Below are positions 54,392 to 63,188 of a DNA stretch of 64,000 nucleotides, one piece after another. Source of the DNA: Solwaraspora sp. WMMA2065. GTDB taxonomy: Bacteria > Actinomycetota > Actinomycetes > Mycobacteriales > Micromonosporaceae. How positions within the stretch are numbered: the first letter of the stretch is position 1; each line of letters starts with the position of its first letter. A program made the translations under genes and the position numbers. Below the pieces are notes generated by a model. That model saw nothing but the letters and a program-made list of their open reading frames with translations, made no database searches and was not told the DNA's origin. The DNA lies in assembly GCF_030345075.1 (NCBI RefSeq), contig NZ_CP128361.1, positions 434,001-498,000 of the forward strand, given 5' to 3'.

Positions 54392-54967
54392 TCAGGTGGT
54401 GCCGGTCGGCCGCCGCCGGCCCGGCAGCACCGTCACCCCCGGCGGCGGCAGACCGGCGGTCGACGCCAGCAGGTCACACCAGGCCCTCAGGTGGGCGTCG
54501 AGCCCGGTGGTCGACGGCGTCCACGAAGCGCGGATCTCGATGTCGCCGCCCGCAGGTGGGCCAGCCAGCTCGCCGAAGCGGGTGGAGCAGGTCTGCGTCA
54601 CCGTGCCGCCCAGGGCACCGTAGGCGGCCTCGTGGACGTCCAACGCATCGGTCAACCAGGTCCAGCCGACGGTCGGCAGCAGCGGGTCCGCGACCAGGTC
54701 AACCTCCAGGTCGGCGGTGACGTACGTCACCAGGCGCAGGGTGCCCTGCCAGGCGTCGTGTCCGTCCGGGTCGTGCAGCAGGACCAACCGTCCGGTGGCC
54801 ACCTCCTCCGAGCCGCGCAGCACCGTGGCGCTCAACGCGAACGCGTACGGGGCCAGCCGCTGAGGGGCACCGACCTCCTCGATCTGGATCTCCTCCCGAG
54901 GGGTCACCGCGCGCAGTCCGGCGACGGCGCGGTGGAACGCCTCGGGCAACGCGGTAAGGGGGGCCAT
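54392..54967 (-). CDS. DUF3000 protein
   Basis: This 191-residue soluble protein has the DUF3000 core (FHRAVAGLRAV, EVGAPQRLAPYAFAL, GRLVLLHDPDG, WTWLTDAL). ATG 54967 start; a TTG two codons earlier is possible. A DUF3000 gene lies beside rnd and hemE in many Actinobacteria (Rv2680 in M. tuberculosis). It is convergent with the protease gene, with a five-base gap. Function is unknown. Confidence 0.88.
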   Translation of the reverse strand: MAPLTALPEAFHRAVAGLRAVTPREEIQIEEVGAPQRLAPYAFALSATVLRGSEEVATGRLVLLHDPDGHDAWQGTLRLVTYVTADLEVDLVADPLLPTVGWTWLTDALDVHEAAYGALGGTVTQTCSTRFGELAGPPAGGDIEIRASWTPSTTGLDAHLRAWCDLLASTAGLPPPGVTVLPGRRRPTGTT

Positions 54968-55152
54968 GGCCAAAAGCCTAGGCTGCGGTCCGACCAGATG
55001 GGGATCGGCGCGCCGGGCCCGGCAGCGGTGACCGCGACGGCAGCGCTTCGCCGGCCAAGGATCGGCTCAGTGCGGCCCGGATCCGACCGGGGCGGATCGG
55101 ATCGGGGCGGCGGCTGCCGACCAGCCGGGCGACCGTGGCACCATGGGCGCCG

Positions 55153-56259
55153 ATGACCACGACGACACCGGGCAACGCCGCCCACGACGCGACACCCGAC
55201 ACACCCGCGCCGGCCCCGGCCCCGGCGGCGCCGCTGGCCACCTCCGCCTTCGTCCGGGCCTGCCGCCGGGAACGGGTGCCGCACACGCCGGTGTGGTTCA
55301 TGCGCCAGGCCGGTCGGTCGCTGCCCGAGTACCGCCAGTTGCGCAGCGGGATCGGCATGTTGGAGTCCTGCCGGCAGCCGGACCTGGTCGCCGAGATCAC
55401 CATGCAGCCGGTACGCCGGCACGGCGTGGACGCCGCGATCCTGTTCAGCGACATCGTCGTTCCGGTCGCGGCGGCCGGCGTCGAGTTGGACATCGTCGCC
55501 GGCACCGGGCCGGTCATCGCCGAACCGGTCCGCAGCGCCGCCGATGTCGGCCGGCTCCGCCGGATCACCCCCGACGACGTCGGCTTCGTCGACGAGGCGG
55601 TCCGGCTGCTGGTCGCCGAACTCGGTGCAACCCCGCTGATCGGGTTCGCGGGTGCGCCGTTCACCCTGGCCAGCTACCTGGTCGAAGGCGGACCGTCGCG
55701 GACCCACGGGCGGACCAAGGCCCTGATGCACGGCGATCCGCAGACCTGGCACGCGCTCTGCGGCCGGCTCGCCGAGATCACCCTGGAGTTCCTCCGGGTG
55801 CAGGTCGCGGCGGGCGTCGCCGCGGTCCAGCTGTTCGACTCCTGGGCCGGCACGCTTTCCGAGGCCGACTACCGTCGGCACGTCCTGCCGCACTCCGCAG
55901 CGGTGCTGCACGGACTGGCCGCCGCCGGAGTGCCCAGAATCCATTTCGGAGTCGGGACCGCCGAGTTGCTCGGTGCGATGGGCGAGGCCGGCGCGGATGT
56001 GGTCGGGGTGGACTGGCGTACCCCCCTGGACGCCGCGACCGTGCGGATCGGCCCGGACCGTGCGGTACAGGGCAACCTCGACCCGAGTCTGCTGCTCGCG
56101 CCGTGGCCGGTGGTGCGTACGGAGGTCCGGCGGGTGCTGGCCGACGGGCTCGCCGCCCCCGGACACGTGTTCAACCTCGGTCACGGAGTGCTGCCGGAAA
56201 CCGATCCCGACGTGCTGACCAGGGTCGTCGAGCTGGTGCACGAGACGTCGCAGCGCTGA
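55153..56259 (+). CDS. hemE: Uroporphyrinogen decarboxylase
   Basis: This 368-residue enzyme decarboxylates the four acetate groups of uroporphyrinogen III to coproporphyrinogen III. Signatures include [16 protein letters not shown] (about 46-61) with the substrate-anchoring Arg, [10 protein letters not shown] with the catalytic Asp (about D101), [17 protein letters not shown] and [17 protein letters not shown] 55153 starts the protein; the first about 25 residues are Ala/Pro-rich. It is the first of three haem genes in a row (hemE-hemY-hemQ). Confidence 0.95.
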   Translation: MTTTTPGNAAHDATPDTPAPAPAPAAPLATSAFVRACRRERVPHTPVWFMRQAGRSLPEYRQLRSGIGMLESCRQPDLVAEITMQPVRRHGVDAAILFSDIVVPVAAAGVELDIVAGTGPVIAEPVRSAADVGRLRRITPDDVGFVDEAVRLLVAELGATPLIGFAGAPFTLASYLVEGGPSRTHGRTKALMHGDPQTWHALCGRLAEITLEFLRVQVAAGVAAVQLFDSWAGTLSEADYRRHVLPHSAAVLHGLAAAGVPRIHFGVGTAELLGAMGEAGADVVGVDWRTPLDAATVRIGPDRAVQGNLDPSLLLAPWPVVRTEVRRVLADGLAAPGHVFNLGHGVLPETDPDVLTRVVELVHETSQR

Positions 56260-56321
56260 CCGCGTCACACCCGGGTAGGCCCGGCCGGCCGGCCCGACTA
56301 CCCGGGTGGCAAGGTGACGGT

Positions 56322-57752
56322 ATGCAGCAATCGTGGCGGATCGCCGTGGTGGGTGGCGGGATCGCTGGGCTGGCCGCAGCGTTGCGGCTGCGTGACCGGG
56401 CACCCGCCGGGACCCGGATCACGGTCTACGAGCAGTCCGACGAGCTGGGCGGCAAGCTGCGTACCGAGGACTTTGCCGGGCTGCCGGTGGAACGCGGCGC
56501 CGAGGCGTTCCTGATGCGGGATCCGGCCGGCGGCGACTCCGCTGCGGTCGCGCTGGCCCGCCGGGTCGGCCTCGGTGACAGGCTGCGACACCCGGCGGTC
56601 GGTCAGGCGGCGCTGGCCCGGGGCGGACAGTTCGTTGCGTTACCCGCCGGGACGCTGATCGGCGTGCCCGGCGACCTCGCGGCGGTGGCCCGGGTGGCCC
56701 GCGCCGAACCGGAGCGTGACGCCGACCAGGGCCGGCCGTTGCTGCAGCCGGACGATGACGTCGCCGTCGGTGAGCTGGTTCGTCGGCGGCTGGGTGACGA
56801 GGTCGTCGAGCAACTGGTCGACCCGATGCTCGGCGGGGTGTACGCGGGTAGGGCCGACACCTTGTCATTGGCCACCACCATCCCGGGGCTGGCGGCGGCG
56901 GCCCGCACGGAACACACCCTGGTCGCGGCGGTCCGGGCGGCACTGGCCGCCCGACCACCAGCGGCCGGCGCGCCGGTGTTCGCCACCGTCGACGGCGGGC
57001 TGAGCCGGCTCGTCGCGGCCGTCCGGGGCGCGCTGTCGGCCGCCGACGGCGCAGCCGAGGTCCGGTTGCGGACCTCGGCGGTGGTACGGGAGTTGGCCGC
57101 CTCGTCGGACGGCTGGCGGTTGACGGTCGGGCCGACCCGCGGCGCCGAGCGGGTGGACGTCGATGCGGTGGTGCTGGCGGTGCCGGCCCGGCCGGCGGCC
57201 CGGCTGCTCGCCGCGGTCGACGCCGCCGCGGCGCTCCGGGTCGGTGCGCTCGAGTACGCCAGCATCGCCCTGGTCACCCTGGCGGTGCCGCAGCCGCAGC
57301 TGCCGGAGATCTCCGGCTTCCTGGTGCCGGCGACCGAGCGGACCATGACCAAGGCCGTCACCCTTTTCAGCACCAAGTGGGCCCAGCTGCGACGATCTGA
57401 CGGGCTGGCCGTGGTCCGTGCCTCGGTCGGCCGCCACGGCGACGAGCGGCTGCTGCAACGCTCCGACGACGAGCTGGTCGACGCGGTGCGTACCGAGCTG
57501 ACCCGGCTCACCGGCGTCCGGCAGCCGGCGGCCGTGCAGTCGCACGTGCAGCGATGGGGTGGCGCGCTGCCGCAGTACCCGCCGGGGCACCTGAGCCGGG
57601 TGGCGGCGGCCCGTTGGTCGCTGCGGTCCGCCGGGCACCGGCTGGCGTTGGCCGGCGCGGCCTACGACGGCATCGGCATCCCGGTGTGCGTGCGGTCCGG
57701 CGAGAACGCCGCCGATGAGATCCTGACAAACCTGGAAGGGGTACGCCGATGA
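56322..57752 (+). CDS. hemY: Coproporphyrinogen III oxidase (HemY/CgoX type)
   Basis: This 476-residue FAD-dependent flavoprotein has the dinucleotide loop [12 protein letters not shown] (about 9-20) and GGKLRTE. The C-terminal FAD motif is in [17 protein letters not shown]. In Actinobacteria HemY acts on coproporphyrinogen III rather than protoporphyrinogen, giving coproporphyrin III for the coproporphyrin-dependent pathway. It lies 62 bases after hemE, and its stop overlaps the hemQ start (ATGA). A ferrochelatase gene is not in the window. Confidence 0.93.
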   Translation: MQQSWRIAVVGGGIAGLAAALRLRDRAPAGTRITVYEQSDELGGKLRTEDFAGLPVERGAEAFLMRDPAGGDSAAVALARRVGLGDRLRHPAVGQAALARGGQFVALPAGTLIGVPGDLAAVARVARAEPERDADQGRPLLQPDDDVAVGELVRRRLGDEVVEQLVDPMLGGVYAGRADTLSLATTIPGLAAAARTEHTLVAAVRAALAARPPAAGAPVFATVDGGLSRLVAAVRGALSAADGAAEVRLRTSAVVRELAASSDGWRLTVGPTRGAERVDVDAVVLAVPARPAARLLAAVDAAAALRVGALEYASIALVTLAVPQPQLPEISGFLVPATERTMTKAVTLFSTKWAQLRRSDGLAVVRASVGRHGDERLLQRSDDELVDAVRTELTRLTGVRQPAAVQSHVQRWGGALPQYPPGHLSRVAAARWSLRSAGHRLALAGAAYDGIGIPVCVRSGENAADEILTNLEGVRR

Positions 57753-58456
57753 GCGGCGACGAGCAGACCAACGCGGCGCGGTTGCGTGAGCTGAACTCGA
57801 CGATCCGGTACACCATGTGGTCGGTGTTCCAGGTCGCCGAGCGGCTGCCGGCGCTGCGCGACGACATGATCGGTGAGGTCGAGTCGCTGATCGGCGAGCT
57901 GACCGCCAAGGACGTCACGGTCCGGGGCACCTACGACGTCGCCGGGCTACGGGCCGACGCCGACATCATGATCTGGTGGCACGCGGCGGACAGCGACGAG
58001 CTGCAGGACGCGTACGGGCGGTTGCGCCGTACGGCGTTGGGCCGCCACCTCGCTCCGGTCTGGTCCCAGCTGGCGCTGCACCGCCCGGCCGAGTTCAACA
58101 AGAGCCATGTGCCGGCGTTTCTGGCGGGCGAGCCGGCTCGGGCGTACATCTGCGTGTACCCGTTCGTCCGCTCGTACGAGTGGTACCTGCTGCCGGAGGC
58201 GGAGCGCCGGGCGATGCTGGCCGAGCACGGGCAGATGGCCCGGCCGTATCCGGACGTCCGGGCGAACACCGTTGCATCCTTCGCACTTGGCGACTATGAG
58301 TGGATGCTCGCCTTCGAAGCCGACGAACTGCACCGGATCGTCGATTTGATGCGCGACCTGCGGGCCTCGTCGGCGCGGCGGCACGTTCGCGCGGAGGTGC
58401 CGTTCTTCACCGGACGGCACCGTACCGTCGCCGACCTGGTCGCAAATCTGCCCTGA
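57749..58456 (+). CDS. hemQ: Coproheme decarboxylase (HemQ/ChdC)
   Basis: This 235-residue chlorite-dismutase-fold enzyme converts coproheme to haem b with H2O2. It has Tyr137 in [11 protein letters not shown] as catalytic Tyr, His120 in KSHVPAF as distal residue and His160 in [13 protein letters not shown] as the axial haem ligand. Each is two residues beyond Y135, H118 and H158 of Corynebacterium diphtheriae ChdC, so it is of the actinobacterial His-type. Start ATG 57749 overlaps hemY by four bases. It completes the coproporphyrin branch with hemE and hemY. Confidence 0.95.
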   Translation: MSGDEQTNAARLRELNSTIRYTMWSVFQVAERLPALRDDMIGEVESLIGELTAKDVTVRGTYDVAGLRADADIMIWWHAADSDELQDAYGRLRRTALGRHLAPVWSQLALHRPAEFNKSHVPAFLAGEPARAYICVYPFVRSYEWYLLPEAERRAMLAEHGQMARPYPDVRANTVASFALGDYEWMLAFEADELHRIVDLMRDLRASSARRHVRAEVPFFTGRHRTVADLVANLP

Positions 58457-58622
58457 CGACACCCGGACCGGTCGCCGGTCGGCTCCGGACCGGTCCGTCC
58501 GGCGCGGTTTCCGCAGGTGCCGGCCCGGGTACCCATCCACTGCCCCCCGAGGTTGGCCGGTCAGCCCGACCGGGTCGACCGGACCGGAGAAGGACCACTC
58601 ATCTGATCCGGAGGAGGGTGTG

Positions 58623-59003
58623 ATGAGTACGCAAGCTCCGACCCGCAACACCACCGCCGTGAACCGGCCGATGGCCGGGCAGCCGATGGCCGACGGTCAG
58701 ACACACCAGATGGACATGAACGCCGGGATGCGTCCGGCGATCACCCCGGGAACCGAGACGAAGTCGGCGTTCCGCAGCACCGAGTTCTACGTCTACCTGA
58801 TCGCGGTCGCCGGCGTACTGCTGGCCTCCCAGGTGATCAACCCGGACATCGACGGCGTGCAGGGTACCGCTGGTGGCGGGGACCCCTTCCCGGCCAGCAC
58901 CGCATGGCTGTACGTCGCGCTGCTGACCATCGGTTACGTGGTCAGCCGGGGGCTGGCCAAGGCCGGCAGCGCCTGGCGGAACTCGGGTGAGCGACAGCGC
59001 TGA
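58623..59003 (+). CDS. Small two-helix membrane protein
   Basis: This 126-residue protein has a Met/Gln-rich soluble N-terminus (about 1-48) and two transmembrane helices (about 53-70, FYVYLIAVAGVLLASQV, and 90-108, TAWLYVALLTIGYVV). GGAGGAGGGTG precedes the ATG. I do not recognise the family. It lies just downstream of the haem operon and may be part of it. The Met-rich tail could bind copper, which is a guess. Confidence 0.7.
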   Translation: MSTQAPTRNTTAVNRPMAGQPMADGQTHQMDMNAGMRPAITPGTETKSAFRSTEFYVYLIAVAGVLLASQVINPDIDGVQGTAGGGDPFPASTAWLYVALLTIGYVVSRGLAKAGSAWRNSGERQR

Positions 59004-59109
59004 CCCGTGAAAGGGCCGCCGACCCGGTGACGGGTACGGCGGACCGGGCCGGCGGCCGCGGTGGACACGTCCATCCGGTCGCCGGTCCTTGCGTGGACGG
59101 CCCGGTCGG

Positions 59110-59598
59110 TCAGGTTCCGCCGGATGCACCTACCGGATCTGCCGCACGGCGCATCGGCACGTGCCAGATGCCGTCCTCGAGGTACTCCGGCCCGACGACG
59201 ACGAACCCGTACCGCGCGTACAGCCCCGTAAGGTGTGCCTGGGCGTCGAGCACACAGGGCCGGCCGGCGGCGAGCCGCAACGCCGCCTCGACGAGTCGAC
59301 CGGCGTGACCCTGGCCGCGTTCGGCGGTGGCAACGGCCACCCGGCCGATCCTGGCCGTGGCTTCCGCGCCACCGCCTGGTTCGTCGAGCAGCCGTAGACA
59401 GGCCACCACCGTGTCGCCCCGGGACAGCCACAGTTGGCGGGCACCCGGCTCGACGTCGCGGCCGTCCAGTTCCGGGTACGCACAACGCTGCTCCACCACG
59501 AACACGTCCACCCGCAGCTTGAGCAGTTGGTACAGCACCAACGGCGGCAGTTCGACGGTGTGCGCGACGTGCGGCGTCAGGCCAGGATCGGGGGGCAC
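59110..59598 (-). CDS. GNAT-family N-acetyltransferase (ElaA-like)
   Basis: This 162-residue protein has the ElaA-like N-terminal motif (LKLRVDVFVVEQRCAYPELDGRD, about 26-48) and the acetyl-CoA-binding signature RVAVATAERGQGHAGRL. The tail GLYARYGF is the third GNAT motif. The acetyl acceptor is unknown. GTG 59598 is the most likely start; a longer frame extends upstream without good signals. It is convergent with the small membrane protein gene. Confidence 0.82.
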   Translation of the reverse strand: MPPDPGLTPHVAHTVELPPLVLYQLLKLRVDVFVVEQRCAYPELDGRDVEPGARQLWLSRGDTVVACLRLLDEPGGGAEATARIGRVAVATAERGQGHAGRLVEAALRLAAGRPCVLDAQAHLTGLYARYGFVVVGPEYLEDGIWHVPMRRAADPVGASGGT

Positions 59599-59618
59599 GC
59601 CGACGGATGATACGTGGC

Positions 59619-59879
59619 TCAGCCCGGCCGGCTGCCGACCGCGTCGCGGACCGCGGCCCCCTGCTCCTGGTCGACGGTGCGCGCGCAGTGGGCGCAGCAG
59701 AAGAACCGTCCGGACACCTCGACCCCGTGCCCCACGATCTTGCACTGGCAGTGTTCGCAGATCGGCGCGAGCAGCTGGATCGCGCACTCGAACGAGTCGA
59801 AGGTGTAGGTGTCCCCGCTGACCGTGCGGATGTCGAACGCCAGCCAGTAGTCGTTGCCGCAGACCTCACAGGTCGCCAT
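59619..59879 (-). CDS. Small zinc-ribbon-like protein
   Basis: This 86-residue protein starts at ATG 59879 with GGGAG eight bases upstream. It has CEVCGN near the start, a lone Cys (FDSFECAIQLL) and CEHCQCKIVGHGVEV with FCCAHCA near the end, giving at least two Cys-X2-Cys metal sites. It resembles prokaryotic metallothionein-like or TRASH-type proteins. Downstream is the GNAT gene on the same strand, 20 bases away, so the two may form an operon. Confidence 0.75.
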   Translation of the reverse strand: MATCEVCGNDYWLAFDIRTVSGDTYTFDSFECAIQLLAPICEHCQCKIVGHGVEVSGRFFCCAHCARTVDQEQGAAVRDAVGSRPG

Positions 59880-59999
59880 GTTGCTTCTCCCAACGTCAGC
59901 CTCATTTGCAGGGTGCGGCATCGGGGAGGCCCGGAACCGGCGAATCGCTGAGATGCTGTGACCGAACTGCTGGGAAATGCGCGGAGGCGGGGTGGGCGG

Positions 60000-60422
60000 T
60001 CAGCTCCGGGCGGCGTCGGTCGCCGGCTCCAGCCGCAGCGCCACCGAGTTCATGCAGTAGCGCGCGTTGCGGGGGGTGTACCGCTCGCCGTCGAACCGGT
60101 GCCCGAGGTGCGAGTCACAGGTGGCGCAGCGCACCTCGGTGCGGACCATGCCGTGCGACCGGTCTTCGATGTAGCGCACCGACCCGGGCAGCGCCTCGTC
60201 AAAGCTCGGCCAGCCGCAGTGCGAGTCGAACTTGGTGTCACTGGTGAACAGCGGCGTGTCGCAGGCCCGGCAGTGGTACGTGCCGACCGTCGTGGTTTCG
60301 ACGTACTCACCGGACCAGGGCGCCTCGGTGCCGGCCTGACGCAGCACCCGGAACTCCTCGGGGTTGAGCCGCGCCCGCCACTGCTCGTCGGTACGGGGCA
60401 GGGACGTCTTCTCGTCTGTCAT
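60000..60422 (-). CDS. msrB: Peptide-methionine (R)-S-oxide reductase
   Basis: This 140-residue enzyme repairs methionine-R-sulfoxide. It has the structural zinc pairs CRACD (about 51-55) and CATCDSHLGH, the substrate motif SHCGWPSF, and the catalytic cysteine near the C-terminus in ARYCMNSVAL. The resolving-Cys position is not evident, so it may use thioredoxin directly. ATG 60422 is the start; a GTG two codons earlier is possible. A msrB gene sits near the haem genes in M. tuberculosis too. Confidence 0.94.
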   Translation of the reverse strand: MTDEKTSLPRTDEQWRARLNPEEFRVLRQAGTEAPWSGEYVETTTVGTYHCRACDTPLFTSDTKFDSHCGWPSFDEALPGSVRYIEDRSHGMVRTEVRCATCDSHLGHRFDGERYTPRNARYCMNSVALRLEPATDAARS

Positions 60423-60492
60423 GGTCACTACGGTACGGCGGTCCCGGCACCGCCGGCCGCCGATCAGCGGCCGGCTGGCCTAAGGTCGAGGG

Positions 60493-61530
60493 GTGACAGG
60501 GCAGAGCCGGAGTTCCCGGTCCGCGACCACCGTCGACGTGGCCGGCCGCCAGGTGCGGCTGAGCAGCCCGGACCGGGTGTGCTTCCCCGGGCCGGGGTAC
60601 ACCAAGCAGGACGTGTTCGACTACTACCTGGCCGTTGGTGACGGCATACTGCGCGCCCTGCGCGACCGACCCACCACACTGCAGCGCTTCCCGGACGGCG
60701 TCGACGGCGAGATGTTCTTCCAGAAGCGGGTGCCGGCCCGGGGCGTGCCGCCGTGGCTCCGTACCGCCGAGATCAAGTTTCCCAGTGGCCGTACCGCCGA
60801 CGAACTCTGCCCGGCGGACCTGGCCCACGTCGCCTGGGCCGCGCAGATGGGCACCGTGGTGTTTCATCCCTGGCCGGTGCGGGCCGCTGACGTGGACCGG
60901 CCGGACGAGCTGCGGATCGACCTGGATCCGCAGCCGGGCACCGACTTCGCCGACGCGGTGGCGGCGGCGGGCGAGGTCCGGGCAATCCTCGACGAGCTTG
61001 GTGCCACCGGTTACCCGAAGACCTCCGGCGGCCGCGGGGTGCACGTCTACCTGCGGATCCAGCCGCGCTGGCTGTTCACCGAGGTACGCCGGGCCGTGAT
61101 CGCGTTCGCCCGCGAGGTGCAGCGCCGCCGGCCCGACCTGGTCACCACGTCCTGGTGGAAGGAGGAACGGGGGCGAAAGGTCTTCATCGACTACAACCAG
61201 ATGGCCCGGGACCGGACCATCGCCTGTGCCTATTCGCTGCGGGCGAACGCCCGCGCCACCGTCTCCACTCCGGTCACCTGGGACGAGTTGACCCGGGTCG
61301 AGCCGGACGACTTCGACCTGCGCACCGTACCGCCCCGGCTGGCCGCCGTCGGCGACCCGCACGCCGGGATCGACGACACGCCGTGGGACATCACCCCGTT
61401 GCTGGAGTGGGCCGACCGGGACGACCGCGACGGCGCCGGTGACATGCCGTACCCGCCGGACCATCCGAAGATGCCCGGCGAACCGATGCGGGTGCAGCCG
61501 TCCCGGGCCCGCCCGGTCACCGGCGACTGA
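60493..61530 (+). CDS. ligD: LigD-type DNA polymerase/primase domain protein (NHEJ)
   Basis: This 345-residue stand-alone polymerase resembles the polymerase domain of LigD, an archaeo-eukaryal primase-fold enzyme that fills gaps and adds ribonucleotides during non-homologous end joining. The metal-site aspartates are in RIDLDPQP (DLD, about 135-140), and SGGRGVHVYL and the third acid in VFIDYNQ follow. No ligase or phosphoesterase domain is attached. A ligase lies on the opposite strand 1.6 kb away. No Ku gene is visible. Confidence 0.92.
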   Translation: MTGQSRSSRSATTVDVAGRQVRLSSPDRVCFPGPGYTKQDVFDYYLAVGDGILRALRDRPTTLQRFPDGVDGEMFFQKRVPARGVPPWLRTAEIKFPSGRTADELCPADLAHVAWAAQMGTVVFHPWPVRAADVDRPDELRIDLDPQPGTDFADAVAAAGEVRAILDELGATGYPKTSGGRGVHVYLRIQPRWLFTEVRRAVIAFAREVQRRRPDLVTTSWWKEERGRKVFIDYNQMARDRTIACAYSLRANARATVSTPVTWDELTRVEPDDFDLRTVPPRLAAVGDPHAGIDDTPWDITPLLEWADRDDRDGAGDMPYPPDHPKMPGEPMRVQPSRARPVTGD

Positions 61531-61566
61531 CCCGCCCGGGACCCGCGACGTCCGCCCGGCCCGGTG

Positions 61567-61616
61567 CCGTCCTGACCCCGGCCCGGTGCCGTCCGTCCGG
61601 CCCCAGGTCAGGACGG
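61567..61616. terminator. Inverted repeat between convergent ligD and TAP-like hydrolase genes
   Basis: 11-bp arms CCGTCCTGACC (61567-61577) and GGTCAGGACGG (61606-61616) with a 28-base spacer. The stop of the hydrolase gene lies in the second arm. CCGGCCCGGTGCCGTCC also occurs twice here. Confidence 0.5.
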
Positions 61617-63188
61617 GCAGGTCAGGCCGTCGTCGGGCACCGTCAGATCGATCAGGTACGCGTCCACCGCGTCGGCTACGCAAGCCACCTGCGGGTATGC
61701 GGTGTGCCCGTCGCCCTGGTGGGTCACCAGCACGCCGGTGCCGAGCGACTCGGCCAGCCGCGGTGCCTGCTCGTACGGGGTGGCCGGATCACCGGTGGTG
61801 CCGACGACGAGAATCGGCGCGGCGCCGACCGCCGGCCCGACCGGGTACGGGTCGGCCGCGACTGGCCAGTTGACGCAGGCCAGCAGGCCGACGGCGAGCG
61901 CCGGACCGAACGTCGGATGCTGCCGGCGCCACTGCTGCTGCAACTGCCGGACCTCGTCGGTGCTCAGCGGCACCTCGGCGTCGGCGCAGTTCACCGCCAG
62001 GTTGGCGGCGAACAGGTTGCCGTACCGGCCGTCGTCGCCGCGACCGGTGTAGCCGTCGGCGAGGTCGAACACCGGGCCCGGGTCGCCGTCCCCCAGATCG
62101 GCCAGCGCCCGGCCCAGCCGTGGCCAGCCGCTGCGGTCGTACAGCGAGGCGACCACGGCGTAGAAGATCCAGCCGGCGGTGGCCGTCCGGCCGGTCGCCC
62201 CGGTGACCGGCTCCTGCCGGGCCCGGTCCATCGCCTCGGCCAGCGTGCCGGAAGGGTCGGCGCTGATCGGGCAGTCAGCCGGTGCGCCGGAACACCACCG
62301 GCCGAAGGCGGCAAAGGCCCGTTCGAAACCGGCGGCCTGGCTCAGCGACCCGGCGACCGGGTCCTGCCCCGGGTCGATCGCGCCGTCCAGCACTAGCGCG
62401 CGGACCCGGTGCGGAAACAGGTGCGCGTAGGTGGCTCCCAGCAGGCTCCCGTACGAGTAGCCGAGGAAGGTCAGCTGGTCGTCGCCGACCGCCGCCCGCA
62501 CCGCGTCGAGGTCCCGGGCTGTCTGATGGGTGGAGTACGCGGTGAGCCGCTCGCCGTAGCGCGCCGCGCAGCCGGCCGCGACCCGTTGGCTGAGCGCGGC
62601 GGCCCCGGCGAAGGCAGCCGGGTCACGGGGGTCCGGGTCCGCCCCGAAGGTGGCGTCCCAGTCACTGTCGGCGACGCAGTCGACGGCGGCGGACCGGCCC
62701 ACCCCGCGCGGGTCGAAGCCGACCACGTCGAACCGGCGCAGCACTGTCTCCGGTAGACCGCCGAGGCGTTCGCCCAGTGCCAACCGGGCGGCGGCGTCCA
62801 CCCCGGAGACGCCGGGCCCGCCCGGGTTGACCACCAGGGTGCCGATGCGGTCCTGCTGCCGGTCGGACCGGGCCCGGATCAGCGCGACTGGAAGGGTGCC
62901 GGCGGCGGAACCGGCGGCCCAGTTGACCGGTACGTCGATCGTGGCGCAGTCGTAGCGCAGCCCGTCGGGTGGTGGGCCGTACCGATGCGTAGTCGACTCC
63001 GGGCAGGGCTGCCAGTGCGGCGGTGAGTCGGGCCCGCTGGTCGCCCCGGGGTCGGGCCGCGCCGCCGTGCACCCGGTCAGGCCGACCAGCGAACCGACCA
63101 CTGCGGCCGCGATGGCGGACAGCCAGCGGTGCCGGCCATCTGTCTGCCAGCGGCGCCGGCTCGCGGGGATCCGGCGGCGTCGGCTCAC
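61608..63188 (-). CDS. Secreted TAP-like alpha/beta hydrolase lipoprotein
   Basis: This 526-residue exported hydrolase has a lipobox-type signal (SLVGLTGC near residue 36), then the Abhydrolase_1 fold. The oxyanion region is VVNPGGPGVSGVD, and VVGFDPRGVGRS and the nucleophile in GYSYGSLLG follow. A TAP-like C-terminal domain ends with the catalytic His in GDGHTAY. It resembles actinomycete tripeptidyl aminopeptidases (SlpD/E and Rv2672). GTG 63188 overlaps the upstream ligase stop by four bases, which would couple it to a DNA-repair gene, an odd pairing. The peptide-substrate assignment is inferred. Confidence 0.87.
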   Translation of the reverse strand: MSRRRRIPASRRRWQTDGRHRWLSAIAAAVVGSLVGLTGCTAARPDPGATSGPDSPPHWQPCPESTTHRYGPPPDGLRYDCATIDVPVNWAAGSAAGTLPVALIRARSDRQQDRIGTLVVNPGGPGVSGVDAAARLALGERLGGLPETVLRRFDVVGFDPRGVGRSAAVDCVADSDWDATFGADPDPRDPAAFAGAAALSQRVAAGCAARYGERLTAYSTHQTARDLDAVRAAVGDDQLTFLGYSYGSLLGATYAHLFPHRVRALVLDGAIDPGQDPVAGSLSQAAGFERAFAAFGRWCSGAPADCPISADPSGTLAEAMDRARQEPVTGATGRTATAGWIFYAVVASLYDRSGWPRLGRALADLGDGDPGPVFDLADGYTGRGDDGRYGNLFAANLAVNCADAEVPLSTDEVRQLQQQWRRQHPTFGPALAVGLLACVNWPVAADPYPVGPAVGAAPILVVGTTGDPATPYEQAPRLAESLGTGVLVTHQGDGHTAYPQVACVADAVDAYLIDLTVPDDGLTCPS